Source: Chara braunii
Lineage: Eukaryota > Streptophyta > Charophyceae > Charales > Characeae
NCBI GenBank assembly: GCA_003427395.1
Contig: BFEA01000330.1
Coordinates: forward strand, 935,136-955,236
DNA: 20,101 bases
Direction: 5' to 3'
Each line of letters begins with the position of its first letter. Position 1 is the first letter of the stretch. The position numbers and the translations under genes were made by a program. A model generated the notes under the pieces. The model did no database searches. It saw nothing but the letters and a program-made list of their open reading frames with translations, and was not told where the DNA came from. Shown piece after piece: positions 1-7,280 of this stretch.

Positions 1-220
1 ACCACTAGTACCTTTGGCGCGTGGGAAAATAGGGAAAAGTGGACGTTTTCCCAAACTCCTTCAGAGGCCGGGCCCGACGACGGCTGCCATTGATAAATCT
101 GATCGGCGGCTGTCGTTTCGTTTCGTCCTCCGAAAAGGTCGGAGGCCCACCAGAGGCCCGCTATTTTCGCATGCGCAAAAGGTACTATTGGTTTAAGGGA
201 AAGAAGGGGTAACTTCAGTA

Positions 221-385
221 GAGTCACAAAAACGAGTTATAATTGCACTAGGGTGCAAGATACAGTTTGCAATTGCATTCCAGGCACCCTCTCTGGCCAG
301 AAAGGTGGGTTGTATACATTGCCCAAACTGCAATTTGAAACTGTATCTTAGCCCATAGTGCAATTATAACTCGTTTTTGTGACTC
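221..385. mobile_element. Short foldback MITE with about 57-bp inverted termini
   Basis: The two ends are inverted copies of each other. The outer 30 bases match without a gap (ends begin GAGTCACAAAAACGAGTTAT) and the similarity continues with a few mismatches to about base 57, leaving a loop of about 50 bases. No coding capacity. This is the usual form of a hairpin MITE. I see no clear target-site duplication (left flank ...TTCAGTA, right flank CCGCGTA...), so the superfamily is unassigned. A transcript would form a long hairpin that could feed small-RNA production, which is inference. Confidence 0.8.
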
Positions 386-408
386 CCGCGTAGTTTCCCA
401 AAAAAGAA

Positions 409-479
409 GTGCTTCAGCCTAGGGTGCCGCCATTGTCCAGATCTTAAGCATGCCCTCTCCACTCCGTGAAATGCATACT
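409..479 (+). repeat. Dispersed core repeat, copy 1
   Basis: About 70 bases that recur at 1232-1327 and 8959-9033. Shared blocks in order are GTGCTTCAG, GGGTGCCGCCA, CCAGAT and CCCTCTCCACTCCGTGAAA. An A-rich stretch precedes the block in all three copies. This copy lacks the CAGCCAATAGG block (a CCAAT-box-like word) seen in the other two, and it is not followed by their hairpin. Non-coding; probably the inner part of a non-autonomous transposon. Confidence 0.65.
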
Positions 480-1064
480 TAAATGTTTTGTAAGGAAACT
501 GTGGCCACGTCACACTTGCCTTTCCAGGAATGGACAAGGGTGGACCCCAGGGAACCTTTACGACCTGCTCAGGAATTCACTGATCCCTTCCCCCCCCATC
601 CGCTGGCCCTGGAGGAACGTCTAGGAGACGGTGGCTGATCATCTATACTTATCTATACTCATCTATATTCATCTATTCTACCGTTTCACTTGCTTAGCAG
701 CTGCTCCTGAGTATACTTCTGGTATAGATTCTACAACTATCGTCAATTTTGTTGATCGGAGGTGAGGAGACAGCCATGGGACCCGGTGCCCCCCGGGCCC
801 AAGATGGCAACTTGATTCTTTCTTCCCAGACTAACAACCGCAGTGTTTTTTTCTTAAGGAGATGCACCCTGCACAGTAAATCCCCTGTTACCCCGGGCAA
901 TCAATGCTGGCAGGGTCCCAAGTGTTCTAAAAATGTTGTTATACAAGTTTTTTGATGTATTCAAGGGATGCTGGACCCGGTTTCCAGCAGGTGATGCTCC
1001 CCACCAATAGATGGAGCGGTTTTTTTGAAAAAAAAAAAAAAAAAAAAAGTAAATAGGCAAGAAT
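480..1064. other. Stretch without a recognisable gene
   Basis: Only short open frames with no recognisable protein similarity. It holds a 10-base tandem repeat at 640-679 and a run of about 20 A at 1028-1048, which may be the 3' tail of a decayed retroposon. No RNA gene seen. Confidence 0.5.
640..679 (+). repeat. Tandem repeat, 4 units of about 10 bases
   Basis: Four near-identical units of CATCTATACT type, with single-base changes in the last position and in the fourth unit. Ordinary minisatellite seed with no coding role. Confidence 0.8.
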
Positions 1065-1098
1065 GGGCCTCGTTAGACACTCCTTACGAGTTCCTTGC

Positions 1099-1122
1099 GC
1101 CACAAGGAATTTTCCTTGTGGC
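1099..1122. repeat. 24-bp perfect palindrome, copy 1
   Basis: Arms GCCACAAGGAA and its exact inverse around a TT spacer. The same 24 bases occur again at 1400-1423, one near each end of the 455-bp element, so they probably act as subterminal repeats. Confidence 0.9.
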
Positions 1123-1154
1123 TCATAAGGGAATTTGGGCTCTTCATTCCACCT

Positions 1155-1179
1155 GTCCTTGGGGACGTCGCCCAAGGAC
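1155..1179. repeat. Hairpin, 9-bp arms
   Basis: GTCCTTGGG and CCCAAGGAC flank a 7-base centre GACGTCG. It uses the same CCTTG/CAAGG word as the other palindromes in the element. Confidence 0.85.
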
Positions 1180-1231
1180 ATTTCCTAAGACTGATGTCAG
1201 AAAAAAAAATGAAAAAAAAAAAAAAAACAGT

Positions 1232-1327
1232 TGTGCTTCAGGCCTTCAGCCAATAGGGTGCCGCCACGATCCAGATTCTCAGCTGTAACGTCTATCTACC
1301 CGTGTGCCCTCTCCTCTCCGTGAAACG
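1232..1327 (+). repeat. Dispersed core repeat, copy 2
   Basis: The longest of three copies (others 409-479 and 8959-9033). Contains TGCTTCAGG, CAGCCAATAGGGTGCCGCCA, CCAGATTCT and a CCCTCTCC..CTCCGTGAAACG end. The CCAAT word could be promoter-like, but no gene follows. An A-rich tract lies directly upstream and a hairpin with a CTCGCGAG apex directly downstream. Confidence 0.7.
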
Positions 1328-1331
1328 CGGA

Positions 1332-1377
1332 TTCCTTGTGCCCAAGGGACCTCGCGAGGCCCCTTGGGCACAAGGAA
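1332..1377. repeat. Perfect hairpin with 17-bp arms and CTCGCGAG apex
   Basis: The arm TTCCTTGTGCCCAAGGG at 1332-1348 is matched exactly by its inverse at 1361-1377. The 12-base apex holds the palindrome CTCGCGAG. The hairpin at 9045-9081 follows another core copy and has the same apex but unrelated stem bases. Confidence 0.9.
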
Positions 1378-1399
1378 GAATGGCTGGGGCCACAAGGAT

Positions 1400-1423
1400 G
1401 CCACAAGGAATTTTCCTTGTGGC
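1400..1423. repeat. 24-bp perfect palindrome, copy 2
   Basis: Identical to 1099-1122 (arms GCCACAAGGAA, TT spacer). It lies about 100 bases inside the right end of the 455-bp element; the first copy lies about 35 bases inside the left end. Confidence 0.9.
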
Positions 1424-1571
1424 GTTTTCACATTTCTTTTTCAATTTCGTCCCCAAGGACAGGTGGAACGAGCGCGTCCTTGTGGATTTCACGTCCCCAA
1501 GGAGTGTCGAACGAGCCCCAATATCTTAGATGGCACTGTTGTCATGGCGCGAGTTTGAGACGCGCAATTTA

Positions 1572-2814
1572 GGGCCTCGTTCGACACCAGTACAAAACCC
1601 TAACTTTGTAAAGGCGCCCTTACGGCGAAAAAGTGATTAATTTTCCCTTACCTCATTTTTCGTTCCACAACCACTTACAAAAACCCTACACTTAGGCGAA
1701 CTTGCGTTTCAGGTGCCTCAGGTTGCCTTCTAAGCAGCCGAAAGAGGAATCCGAATGTCCGACCCACAGTTGCGTCGGACAAAATTGTGTCCGCCACCTT
1801 TGGGCCCCTGGGACACCTGGTCCGGCCTCATCACAAAGCCAGGCAGGGCCGTCACATGGGCGCGCGATGTCATCCACCGATTAGGAGAACGCTCGCGGGG
1901 ACATCCATCATTCAAATTCAAATTTTGTGCCACCAGTTTGCTTCGCACACCTTGCATTCTAGAGTCCTTGCGTGAGCGTTTTCGCTGTTGCATGCGCCAA
2001 TACTCTACCGTTGCAGCACCGCACGTGGCTTCCCTTGACTACCATGTGGCGTGTTTTCGCACGGGAGTTCAGCTATGGACGGCGACGGAAGGGATGAGGC
2101 GGTGATGAGAAGACTGTCACCCCGTGAGAAGACAATGGTCGCCAGTGCCGTCCTCGCGGTCTGTCAGCACATGGAGACAGAGCTGTCTTCCTCATCATTT
2201 CAGCCATGCTCTCCTCAAGCAAGGACAAGGAACAGAGCTGTCAACTTTCGATCAGGACAAAGCATGGAAGGCAGAGGAGTGCAATATACAAGATCACCAG
2301 AAAGTACAACAGCGGAGGGGCGGCAGTGCCGGAGGGCGTCGTGGACAAGCTGCATTCGAATTCGAACCTAAGACCGCCAACGGCCATCTCAACCGCCTCC
2401 ACACCGACCCCCGCAATGGCCGCCTCCAAACGCCAGCCGAAACGGTGAACCGGAGGGACTGCGAGGGCACAGGCGGGGAACCGCACGGCCGTTGGAGGTT
2501 GCCATGGGACTGTTGTCCTGCGGTCTACCGGACAACACCGCCGTTGGACCAGGAATGCCAAAGACACACCTGACGTTAAAAAAAATAAAAAACAACAATG
2601 GTTTTTTCATGGATGTAAGGGTGCCGTCCCCTACTTTCAAATCACCTGGTCCGTCGTGGCTGGGGAGTCCTTACTTTTGTAGGGCCCGCCCTTACGGCCG
2701 CGAATGTGAAAACAAGTTCGACTTCTTTTTCTTCGTGATTAGGGAGGGGTGGAACGATGAAAACCTTACATCAAGTTACATGTAAGGGTTTTGTAGTGGT
2801 GTCGAACGAGGCCC
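1572..2814. mobile_element. PIF/Harbinger-like non-autonomous element, 1243 bp
   Basis: Both ends, read inward, begin GGGCCTCGTTCGACACCA and agree over about 33 bases with two mismatches. TTA lies directly outside each end (1569-1571 and 2815-2817), the classic PIF/Harbinger target-site duplication; the termini resemble plant Tourist elements. Direct copies of a CGCCCTTACGGC word lie near both ends (about 1615 and 2688). The inside has modest open frames; the longest is about 149 codons (2124-2573, plus). None shows a DDE transposase or Myb-like motif, so I call it non-autonomous. It may carry captured host sequence in the GC-rich part at 1750-2560, which I cannot identify. Confidence 0.82.
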
Positions 2815-2837
2815 TTAGTCAACATGGCTCCGTTGGT

Positions 2838-2974
2838 CCGCCCCTCTGACACCACGGCCCGCCCATGTATTTATGACACCTATGGCTCTGTCACGGCCGC
2901 AGTGCTTTCATTTCCGCCTGACACCGGATTTGAAGCGGCCTTTTTATTTGCCCATTCCGAATGTGAGGTGTGAC
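2838..2974 (+). repeat. Dispersed repeat, copy facing right
   Basis: Shares blocks with 8205-8350 read on the minus strand: CCCCTCTGACACCACGGCC, TATGACACC, a TTTGAA..GGC block and TTTGCCCATTCC, in the same order with small gaps. Non-coding. It starts about 20 bases after the Harbinger-like element and runs up to the T-tract of the U2 pseudogene. Confidence 0.7.
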
Positions 2975-3095
2975 TTTTTTTTTTTTTTTTTTGTGGTCCG
3001 ATGGACCACGGATCAGATATTAAACTCACCAGAACAGAAACTACACTTGATCTTAGCGAAAAGGCCGAGAAACGGATCAGATATTAAACCACCAG
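2975..3095 (-). pseudogene. U2 snRNA retropseudogene, 3'-truncated and poly(A)-tailed
   Basis: On the minus strand the sequence from about 3077 down to 2993 follows U2 snRNA from its 5' end: TTCTCGGCCTTTTCGCTAAG, then GATCAAGTGTAG, then the GTTTAATATCTGAT block and stem-loop IIa (GTGGTCC and GGACCAC around ATC). Directly after loop IIa comes a run of 18 A (T at 2975-2992 on the plus strand). The Sm site and 3' stem-loops are missing, so it cannot form a U2 snRNP. The branch-site-pairing element reads GTAGTT where U2 has GTAGTA. Truncation plus a poly(A) tail is the mark of LINE-driven retroposition. Upstream (3077-3095) a second U2 piece of about 19 bases is fused in front of the 5' end. I could not find a clean target-site duplication. 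Confidence 0.85.
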
Positions 3096-3237
3096 TACTT
3101 GGCCCAGCTATCAGCCGTGGAAAAAAAATAGAGTAGAAACATTTCTAGTCAGATGAATTTGGGCGCTCCTGTAGGGGCCCGTACATTTGCTAAAATTGTG
3201 GCTTGTTAACGGGCACGACTTTAGGAAGTACCTGTGG

Positions 3238-3754
3238 TTGGCTGGCATAGCAGTTCCTTAGTACGGGATGTCGAGGGTGTCAGGAGATACTGCACCTTAC
3301 CGCGGGGCCGGAATGGGCTCCAGGGACACACAAGGGAACGGAGGATTCCCAGCTCTCCATCATCACCACACAACAGTGCTAGATGGGAGTCATTGTGCAC
3401 CCTCATGAAGACCTGTAGTAGCAAGTTCATACCTAGCTCCCGAAGTCCCCATGCAATGCGGCTTGCAGGGCGTCTGCTTCAACCGGAGCTGAGCAGGGGG
3501 TAGGGGTCACTGCTTAGCCCGGGTGCCTGCAACCGCTGTCTGGTCAGGTCACCCCGCCAAGATGGTGATGGGTGACCGTCCTGGGTGGTTAACACTAGGG
3601 TAGGACAGGGGGGGTGGGGGTGCGCCAGGGCAAAAAGATGAGAGGAAGGGTGGGTGGGTTCTTCAGAGGGGTTTATCTGGACAACCGAGTGGCCGAGTAC
3701 TGTGGGTGGCTGCCATCTGTCTGGTATCCCGCCTCTCAACAACCTGGGCTTTAA

Positions 3755-3803
<49 letters not shown>

Positions 3804-3817
3804 TAAAAGAAGGAAGA
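3238..3817 (+). mobile_element. Retroposon with (AAT)16 tail
   Basis: The 3' part (3411-3760) matches the 3' part of the retroposon at 4141-5473 and the stretch 7567-7806; shared blocks include CCTGTAGTAG, CCGAAGT.CCC, CTGCTTAGCCC..GTGCCT and CCGCTGTCTGGTCA. It ends in CCTCTCAACAACCTGGGCTT followed by AAAA and (AAT)16 at 3755-3802. AGGAAGTAC plus a degenerate GTGG occurs on both sides (3223-3237 and 3818-3832; 13 of 15 bases agree), a likely target-site duplication. No coding capacity and no clear tRNA-like head. It depends on a LINE enzyme in trans, if the family is a SINE. Confidence 0.65.
3755..3802 (+). repeat. (AAT)16 microsatellite
   Basis: Sixteen uninterrupted AAT units forming the 3' tail of the retroposon; probably grown by slippage from an A-rich tail. 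Confidence 0.95.
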
Positions 3818-4001
3818 AGGAAGTACTGGTGGCAAGGAAACTCAGAAAAAAAAAGAAGAAGAAAAACTGTTTCTCAGACATATGTTCGGTAAACGAGAAG
3901 ATCTAGGAATACTGTTCCCAACCGAATTGCATCGATTGGCCACAAGTGTCCCCAATCTGGGAGGATTTGGGCCTGCTGTCTCCACAAAGTCCAGAACTGC
4001 T

Positions 4002-4131
4002 AGCCACCTTTGCGCAATTGACCAGCAAATGTTGCAGATCTTCAATACTACGAGTCTCATAAGGATTGTCTGACGAGACCCACAGTATTGAAGATCTGCA
4101 ACATTTGCTGGTCAATTGCGCAAAGGTGGCT
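4002..4131. repeat. Long perfect foldback, 48-bp arms
   Basis: 4002-4049 is matched without a mismatch by its inverse at 4084-4131; the ends begin AGCCACCTTTGCGCAATTGA. The loop is 34 bases. Such perfection over 48 bp points to a recent origin or gene conversion. The right arm is the integration site of the retroposon at 4141, and the arm sequence appears a third time after that retroposon (5500-5575). A foldback transposon is likely, but its outer ends are not clear. Confidence 0.9.
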
Positions 4132-4140
4132 TTGGGCCTG
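4122..4140 (+). repeat. Target-site duplication, left
   Basis: AAAGGTGGCTTTGGGCCTG; repeated exactly at 5474-5492, where its first three A merge with the poly(A) tail. Confidence 0.92.
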
Positions 4141-4147
4141 TCCAGTT

Positions 4148-4222
4148 GATGTAGCTCAGTGGTTAGAGGACCGGTTGGAAATGCACATTGTGGTATAAGG
4201 TTGCAGGTTCAAAACCCCGCAG
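4148..4222 (+). other. tRNA-like head with A and B boxes
   Basis: TAGCTCAGTGGTTAGAGGA fits the D-arm/A box and GGTTCAAAACC (4206-4216) the T-arm/B box, at tRNA spacing. The T stem pairs nearly fully (GCAGG with CCCGC). There is no acceptor stem and no convincing anticodon arm, so this is an internal pol III promoter of a SINE and not a working tRNA gene. Confidence 0.8.
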
Positions 4223-4456
4223 CCTTGCGCATATACACCGGCAGGGTGTTAGATTGATGCACGGCTGGACACACACCCCCTTGGGCTGATGCATGGTACT
4301 ATTACAGACACTGCCTGCGCACCACCCAAGGGTAGTCCATGGTGTTGTATGTTGGTTCTGGGTTCCGCAGGGGTTGCTTGGGGTTGTTGGTCTTGGGTGT
4401 TCTGATGGGAAGATGATCTCCCCAGTCTGGCATATCACACATTCGTGCCATTTCTG

Positions 4457-4514
4457 ATAGTTTTTCATATGGTAGAGTCTTTGATTACATGTTACAAGGT
4501 CACGGGTTCGAGCT
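4457..4514 (+). other. Second tRNA-like block inside the retroposon
   Basis: ATGGTAGAGTCTTTGATTAC followed by CAAGGTCACGGGTTCGAGC reads like a tRNA from the D arm to the T arm. The B box GGGTTCGAGC is canonical and the A box is degenerate. It suggests that the element is dimeric. Confidence 0.65.
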
Positions 4515-4522
4515 TGGGGGTA

Positions 4523-4633
4523 CTTGTCCAGCTTGCCCCGTTCTCGCCTCGATATACATGCATGATGGTTCGGACCTTGGGGGGGGCCCTTGTCCAGCTT
4601 GCCCCGTTCTCGCCTCGATATACATACATGATG
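4523..4633 (+). repeat. Tandem duplication, 66-base period
   Basis: A 45-base block starting CTTGTCCAGCTTGCCCCGTT occurs at 4523-4567 and 4589-4633 with one mismatch, separated by a G-rich linker. Confidence 0.92.
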
Positions 4634-4840
4634 CTGTCTGTACATCTCGATACATAGATTCACAGAGCACACACAGCCTTCGGGCACATCGACTACTGGC
4701 TACATACACAAGTTCCCACACATGATGCTGTCAGTACATCTCGATACATAGATTCACAGAGCATACACAGCCTTCAGGTATACACATAGCTTGCGAACTA
4801 CACATCGCCTACGGGCTACAGACACAAGTTTCCGGGTGTG
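4627..4840 (+). repeat. Tandem duplication, 94-base period
   Basis: CATGATGCTGTC.GTACATCT and the following 45 bases recur at 4721 with few differences; the end of the unit (GGCTACA.ACACAAGTT) recurs at 4817-4832 after a diverged stretch. Confidence 0.88.
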
Positions 4841-4981
4841 TAAATGCATACAACTATAATATCAGGCTGGGGGGGGTCTAGTCACTGGGTGGGGTCTAGT
4901 ATCTGCAGTTGGTTCAGGTAGGTTGGATAGGGTGCCATTGGGTGTGGTTCCTACTGACATTCGGATAGAACTGTCTGGTGG

Positions 4982-4992
4982 CTATATATAAG
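4982..4992 (+). promoter_or_regulatory. TATA-like word in retroposon body
   Basis: CTATATATAAG resembles a plant TATA box, but no gene starts downstream and no other promoter element is evident. Weak call. Confidence 0.2.
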
Positions 4993-5137
4993 GCTTAGAC
5001 CCTAGGGTAAAGGTAGGGATATAAGTCGCACAGGCCAGTCCAAGTTCCACCTGGCCTTGGGTAAGCTAGGGAAGGGACGGTAAGAGTGCTTCAGTGGGTG
5101 CTACCCTGTCTGAACCTAGGGTCCATAGTCTCTTGGG

Positions 5138-5340
5138 GCCTGTAGTAGATTGTATGGGCCTGGCGTCCGAAGTTCCCGATCGACAGGGCTCGTCCGATTC
5201 TGCTTCCACCAGGGCTGGGCAACCTATCAGCCCTGGTGCCTATCACTGTCTGGTCCAAGTTGCCTGCCCATTGGTAGGGCGATGGTCCTGAGTGCTGGTC
5301 ACACTGAGGTTGGATAGTGGGATAGGGGGTGCGCTAGGAG
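5138..5340 (+). repeat. Retroposon 3' module, copy 2
   Basis: Aligns to 3411-3640 and 7567-7806. Shared landmarks are CCTGTAGTAG, TCCGAAGT.CCC, the GGGCTGGGCA/GAGCTGAGCA block, CAGCCCTGGTGCCTAT and ACTGTCTGGTC. It lies in the last 330 bases of the 1.33-kb retroposon and is followed by CCTCTAAACCACCCTGGACT and poly(A). Confidence 0.75.
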
Positions 5341-5473
5341 AATTGACGTGAGGATCGGATGGGAGGTCGTCTCATATTCCAGGACACCCGCGGCTCACAG
5401 CTCCAGGTGATCACTGTGCACTCAATGACTGGCCTCTAAACCACCCTGGACTCAAAAAAAAAAAAAAAAAAAA

Positions 5474-5600
5474 AAAGGTGGCTTTGGGCCTGATGTCTCC
5501 ACCAAGTCCAGAACTGCTAGCCACCTTTGCGCAATTGACCAGCACATGTTGCAGATCTTCAATACTATGGGTCTCGTCAGACAATCCTTAGAGACACAAG
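5474..5600 (+). repeat. Target-site duplication, right, and third copy of the foldback arm
   Basis: 5474-5492 repeats the left duplication. 5500-5575 then repeats the foldback arm (CCACCTTTGCGCAATTGACC...), with its loop (GGGTCTCGTCAGACAATCCT) in the orientation opposite to that of the loop in the first foldback. Before the insertion the locus was a multi-arm inverted repeat. Confidence 0.85.
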
Positions 5601-5647
5601 CCACCTTTAGGAATGGTTAACCCCAACCGCAGCAGCTCCATAAGATC

Positions 5648-5804
5648 TGGGCCCAAGTCCCACCAGCAGCGTTGAGTTGAATCTGGAAGTGTTTACGGAG
5701 ATGTGCAGAAAATCTCATTGAGTTTCCTCAACCGCACATCTCCACAAACACACCCAGATTCGGTCGTGGAGGAAACTCAACAGTGCTAGGGGGACTTGGC
5801 CCCA
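5648..5804. repeat. Imperfect foldback, about 60-70-base arms
   Basis: The left arm (5648-5706) contains GGGCCCAAGTCCC, GTTGAGTT, GAATCTGG and GGAGATGTGC; the right arm (5733-5804) carries the inverses GCACATCTCC, CCAGATTC, AACTCAAC and GGGACTTGGCCC in mirror order. The loop holds another copy of GAGTTTCCTCAACC. MITE or inverted-duplication hairpin; no gene. Confidence 0.8.
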
Positions 5805-5812
5805 GGAGTTCG

Positions 5813-7280
5813 TTGGTTCCAGAGACATTGGGCTGCTTCTCCGAAATTAGTAATGAATGACGGCCGTACAGGGGATATCACTTCTGTGGAATTATTGGCG
5901 GCACCATAGATATTCCCCTTTATCTTTTCCGCAGGTTCTTTTCAGTTCTCCTTTTCTTTTTAGGTTTGCTTTGTCAGGTTGCTCAGATTGATACTTGCGG
6001 CAAATGACGTGCGCACCGCGTGCACACCTGCAGTACGTGATGCAGCGCATGGTGAAAAACAGGGGTGGGAAGAAAAAACGGTGAGGGCGGGGTGCGGTAC
6101 TACACCCCGCCCCTCCCCTGATAAAAATGCTACTTTAGAAAGGAGAGAAAATTGGGACCACGCTCAGCAGCAGTCCCGACAAATCTGTGTCTGAGCGCTG
6201 CATCACGTGAATGTCCACAAAGGGGTACTTCTGACAGTCCCGTTGCCAATTCTTTGTCCTCTCGATTTATGTGGGTCATCCCTGCGCAGGGGCCCTGCTA
6301 AGGGCATCCTCACTCTACCTATGTATCAGACCACATCTGACCGCAGTTCTGTCCAAGATCTAACTGAAAAGTCCTGGTGTGAATATGCCCTAATCTTCTA
6401 GGAATCATTCCAATTGTAACGCACTTCCCAAGGGCCCATTGTGGACCTCCCTTCTGCTTCAGTCTTTTTTTGCTTTTGCTAAAAATAATGAATCTTTCGA
6501 CAGAACATGGAACGATTCACGGCCATGACTCTTGGCTTTTATGCATATGCTGCGCGGTGGACCGCAACCCCTAATGAGGGCATAAATGTACCTGCTCGGA
6601 GTTACCCACGTGGATGAATCTGACTGCAGCCATGTCCCGAGCTTAGTAGAAAAAGTCAAAGCATGAGTAGGCCCTGAGACTCTGAGAGTCCATTGTGCTC
6701 AGGAGACCTGACATCTATGACAATAGGGCTGACACAGGAACTTCTGGCGTTCCATTTTGTTTTTCTGGTCAGGTAGACGGTGCACCATCATCATGTCCGC
6801 ACCGTGCCATAAAGGGGACTATATACATTCACAAAGACGGCCATTTCTTCTTCTTTTTTTTTTGGGGGGGGGGATTTGTGTTATAGCCCTCAAAGTTGAG
6901 ATATATGCCAAAATGCTCCTAACAGATGTGGGTAGAGCGGAATACCCTTCTGACAATTAAAAGTCTTTGCAGAATACCCATCACGTCCGCTGGACCGACC
7001 ATCTCTGGAATATACCCCTACCAGGTACCAATCCAACTTTCCAAAATACCTCTGTGGCATGCCACTCTCGAACGGCACTCCTGACGAGTCTGGAGTTCAC
7101 AGCCTGCAACGTGATGGTTTTCTAGTGTCCTCCCTCCTACCCCCTCTGCGGCCTCTTTTTTTTGACAAGTGCACCTCAAGTCCCGACCGTCAGAACAGGC
7201 TGCATTACAGGCTGTCTTAGGGGGTGAAGGTCGGTCTGTTGCCTGCATGGAGAATACTGTCAGATCAGAATAGCCCAGAG
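5813..7280. other. 1.5 kb without a recognisable gene
   Basis: Short open frames only, none with recognisable motifs. It contains a small inverted repeat (6035-6208), a GC-rich hairpin (6083-6115) and a T9/G10 homopolymer junction near 6857-6875. Confidence 0.5.
6035..6208. repeat. 14-bp inverted repeat spanning 174 bp
   Basis: ACGTGATGCAGCGC at 6035-6048 and its exact inverse at 6195-6208. It could be the ends of a tiny MITE, but there is no target-site duplication. A hairpin GAGGGCGGGGTG/CACCCCGCCCCTC lies inside at 6083-6115. Confidence 0.6.

Larger units (their letters stand above)
1065..1519. mobile_element. Non-autonomous TIR element (455 bp), palindrome-rich
   Basis: The left end reads GGGCCTCGTTAGACACTCCT and the right end, read inward on the minus strand, GGGGCTCGTTCGACACTCCT, so 18 of 20 bases agree. 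AAT lies directly outside both ends (1062-1064 and 1520-1522), a candidate 3-bp target-site duplication. The termini resemble those of the neighbouring element at 1572-2814. A 3-bp duplication with GGGCC termini is the PIF/Harbinger (Tourist) pattern, although AAT is not the usual TWA. The inside carries four perfect or near-perfect palindromes built on CAAGGA/TCCTTG words, an A-rich tract and one copy of the core repeat. No transposase. Confidence 0.75.
4141..5473 (+). mobile_element. tRNA-headed, poly(A)-tailed retroposon, 1.33 kb
   Basis: It is bounded by a perfect 19-bp duplication and ends in an A tract (5454-5476), the signature of target-primed reverse transcription by a LINE enzyme. 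The 5' end carries a tRNA-like head with A and B boxes (4148-4222), a second tRNA-like block lies at 4457-4514, then two nested tandem duplications (4523-4633 and 4627-4840), a TATA-like word (4982-4992) and a 3' module (5138-5470) shared with the elements at 3238 and 7567. No convincing protein is encoded; a 174-codon minus-strand frame across 4163-4687 looks like chance. At 1.3 kb it is very long for a SINE. It may be a composite of two tRNA SINEs and a third retroposon that were mobilised together. Confidence 0.85.

Noticed and set aside
2124-2573. 149-codon frame inside the Harbinger-like element as a transposase
   Set aside because: No DDE triad, helix-turn-helix or Myb-like pattern; basic, low-complexity composition in GC-rich DNA with competing frames.
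3479-3835. 118-codon minus-strand frame with a long Ile run
   Set aside because: The Ile run is the (AAT)16 microsatellite read on the other strand, so it is not a gene.
4163-4687. 174-codon minus-strand open frame inside the retroposon
   Set aside because: It runs through the tRNA-like head and the tandem duplications; its internal protein repeat is only the DNA duplication. No motif and no start context.
6083-6115. Rho-independent terminator (GC hairpin)
   Set aside because: The DNA is eukaryotic, no T run follows directly and no gene ends here; treated as a plain hairpin.
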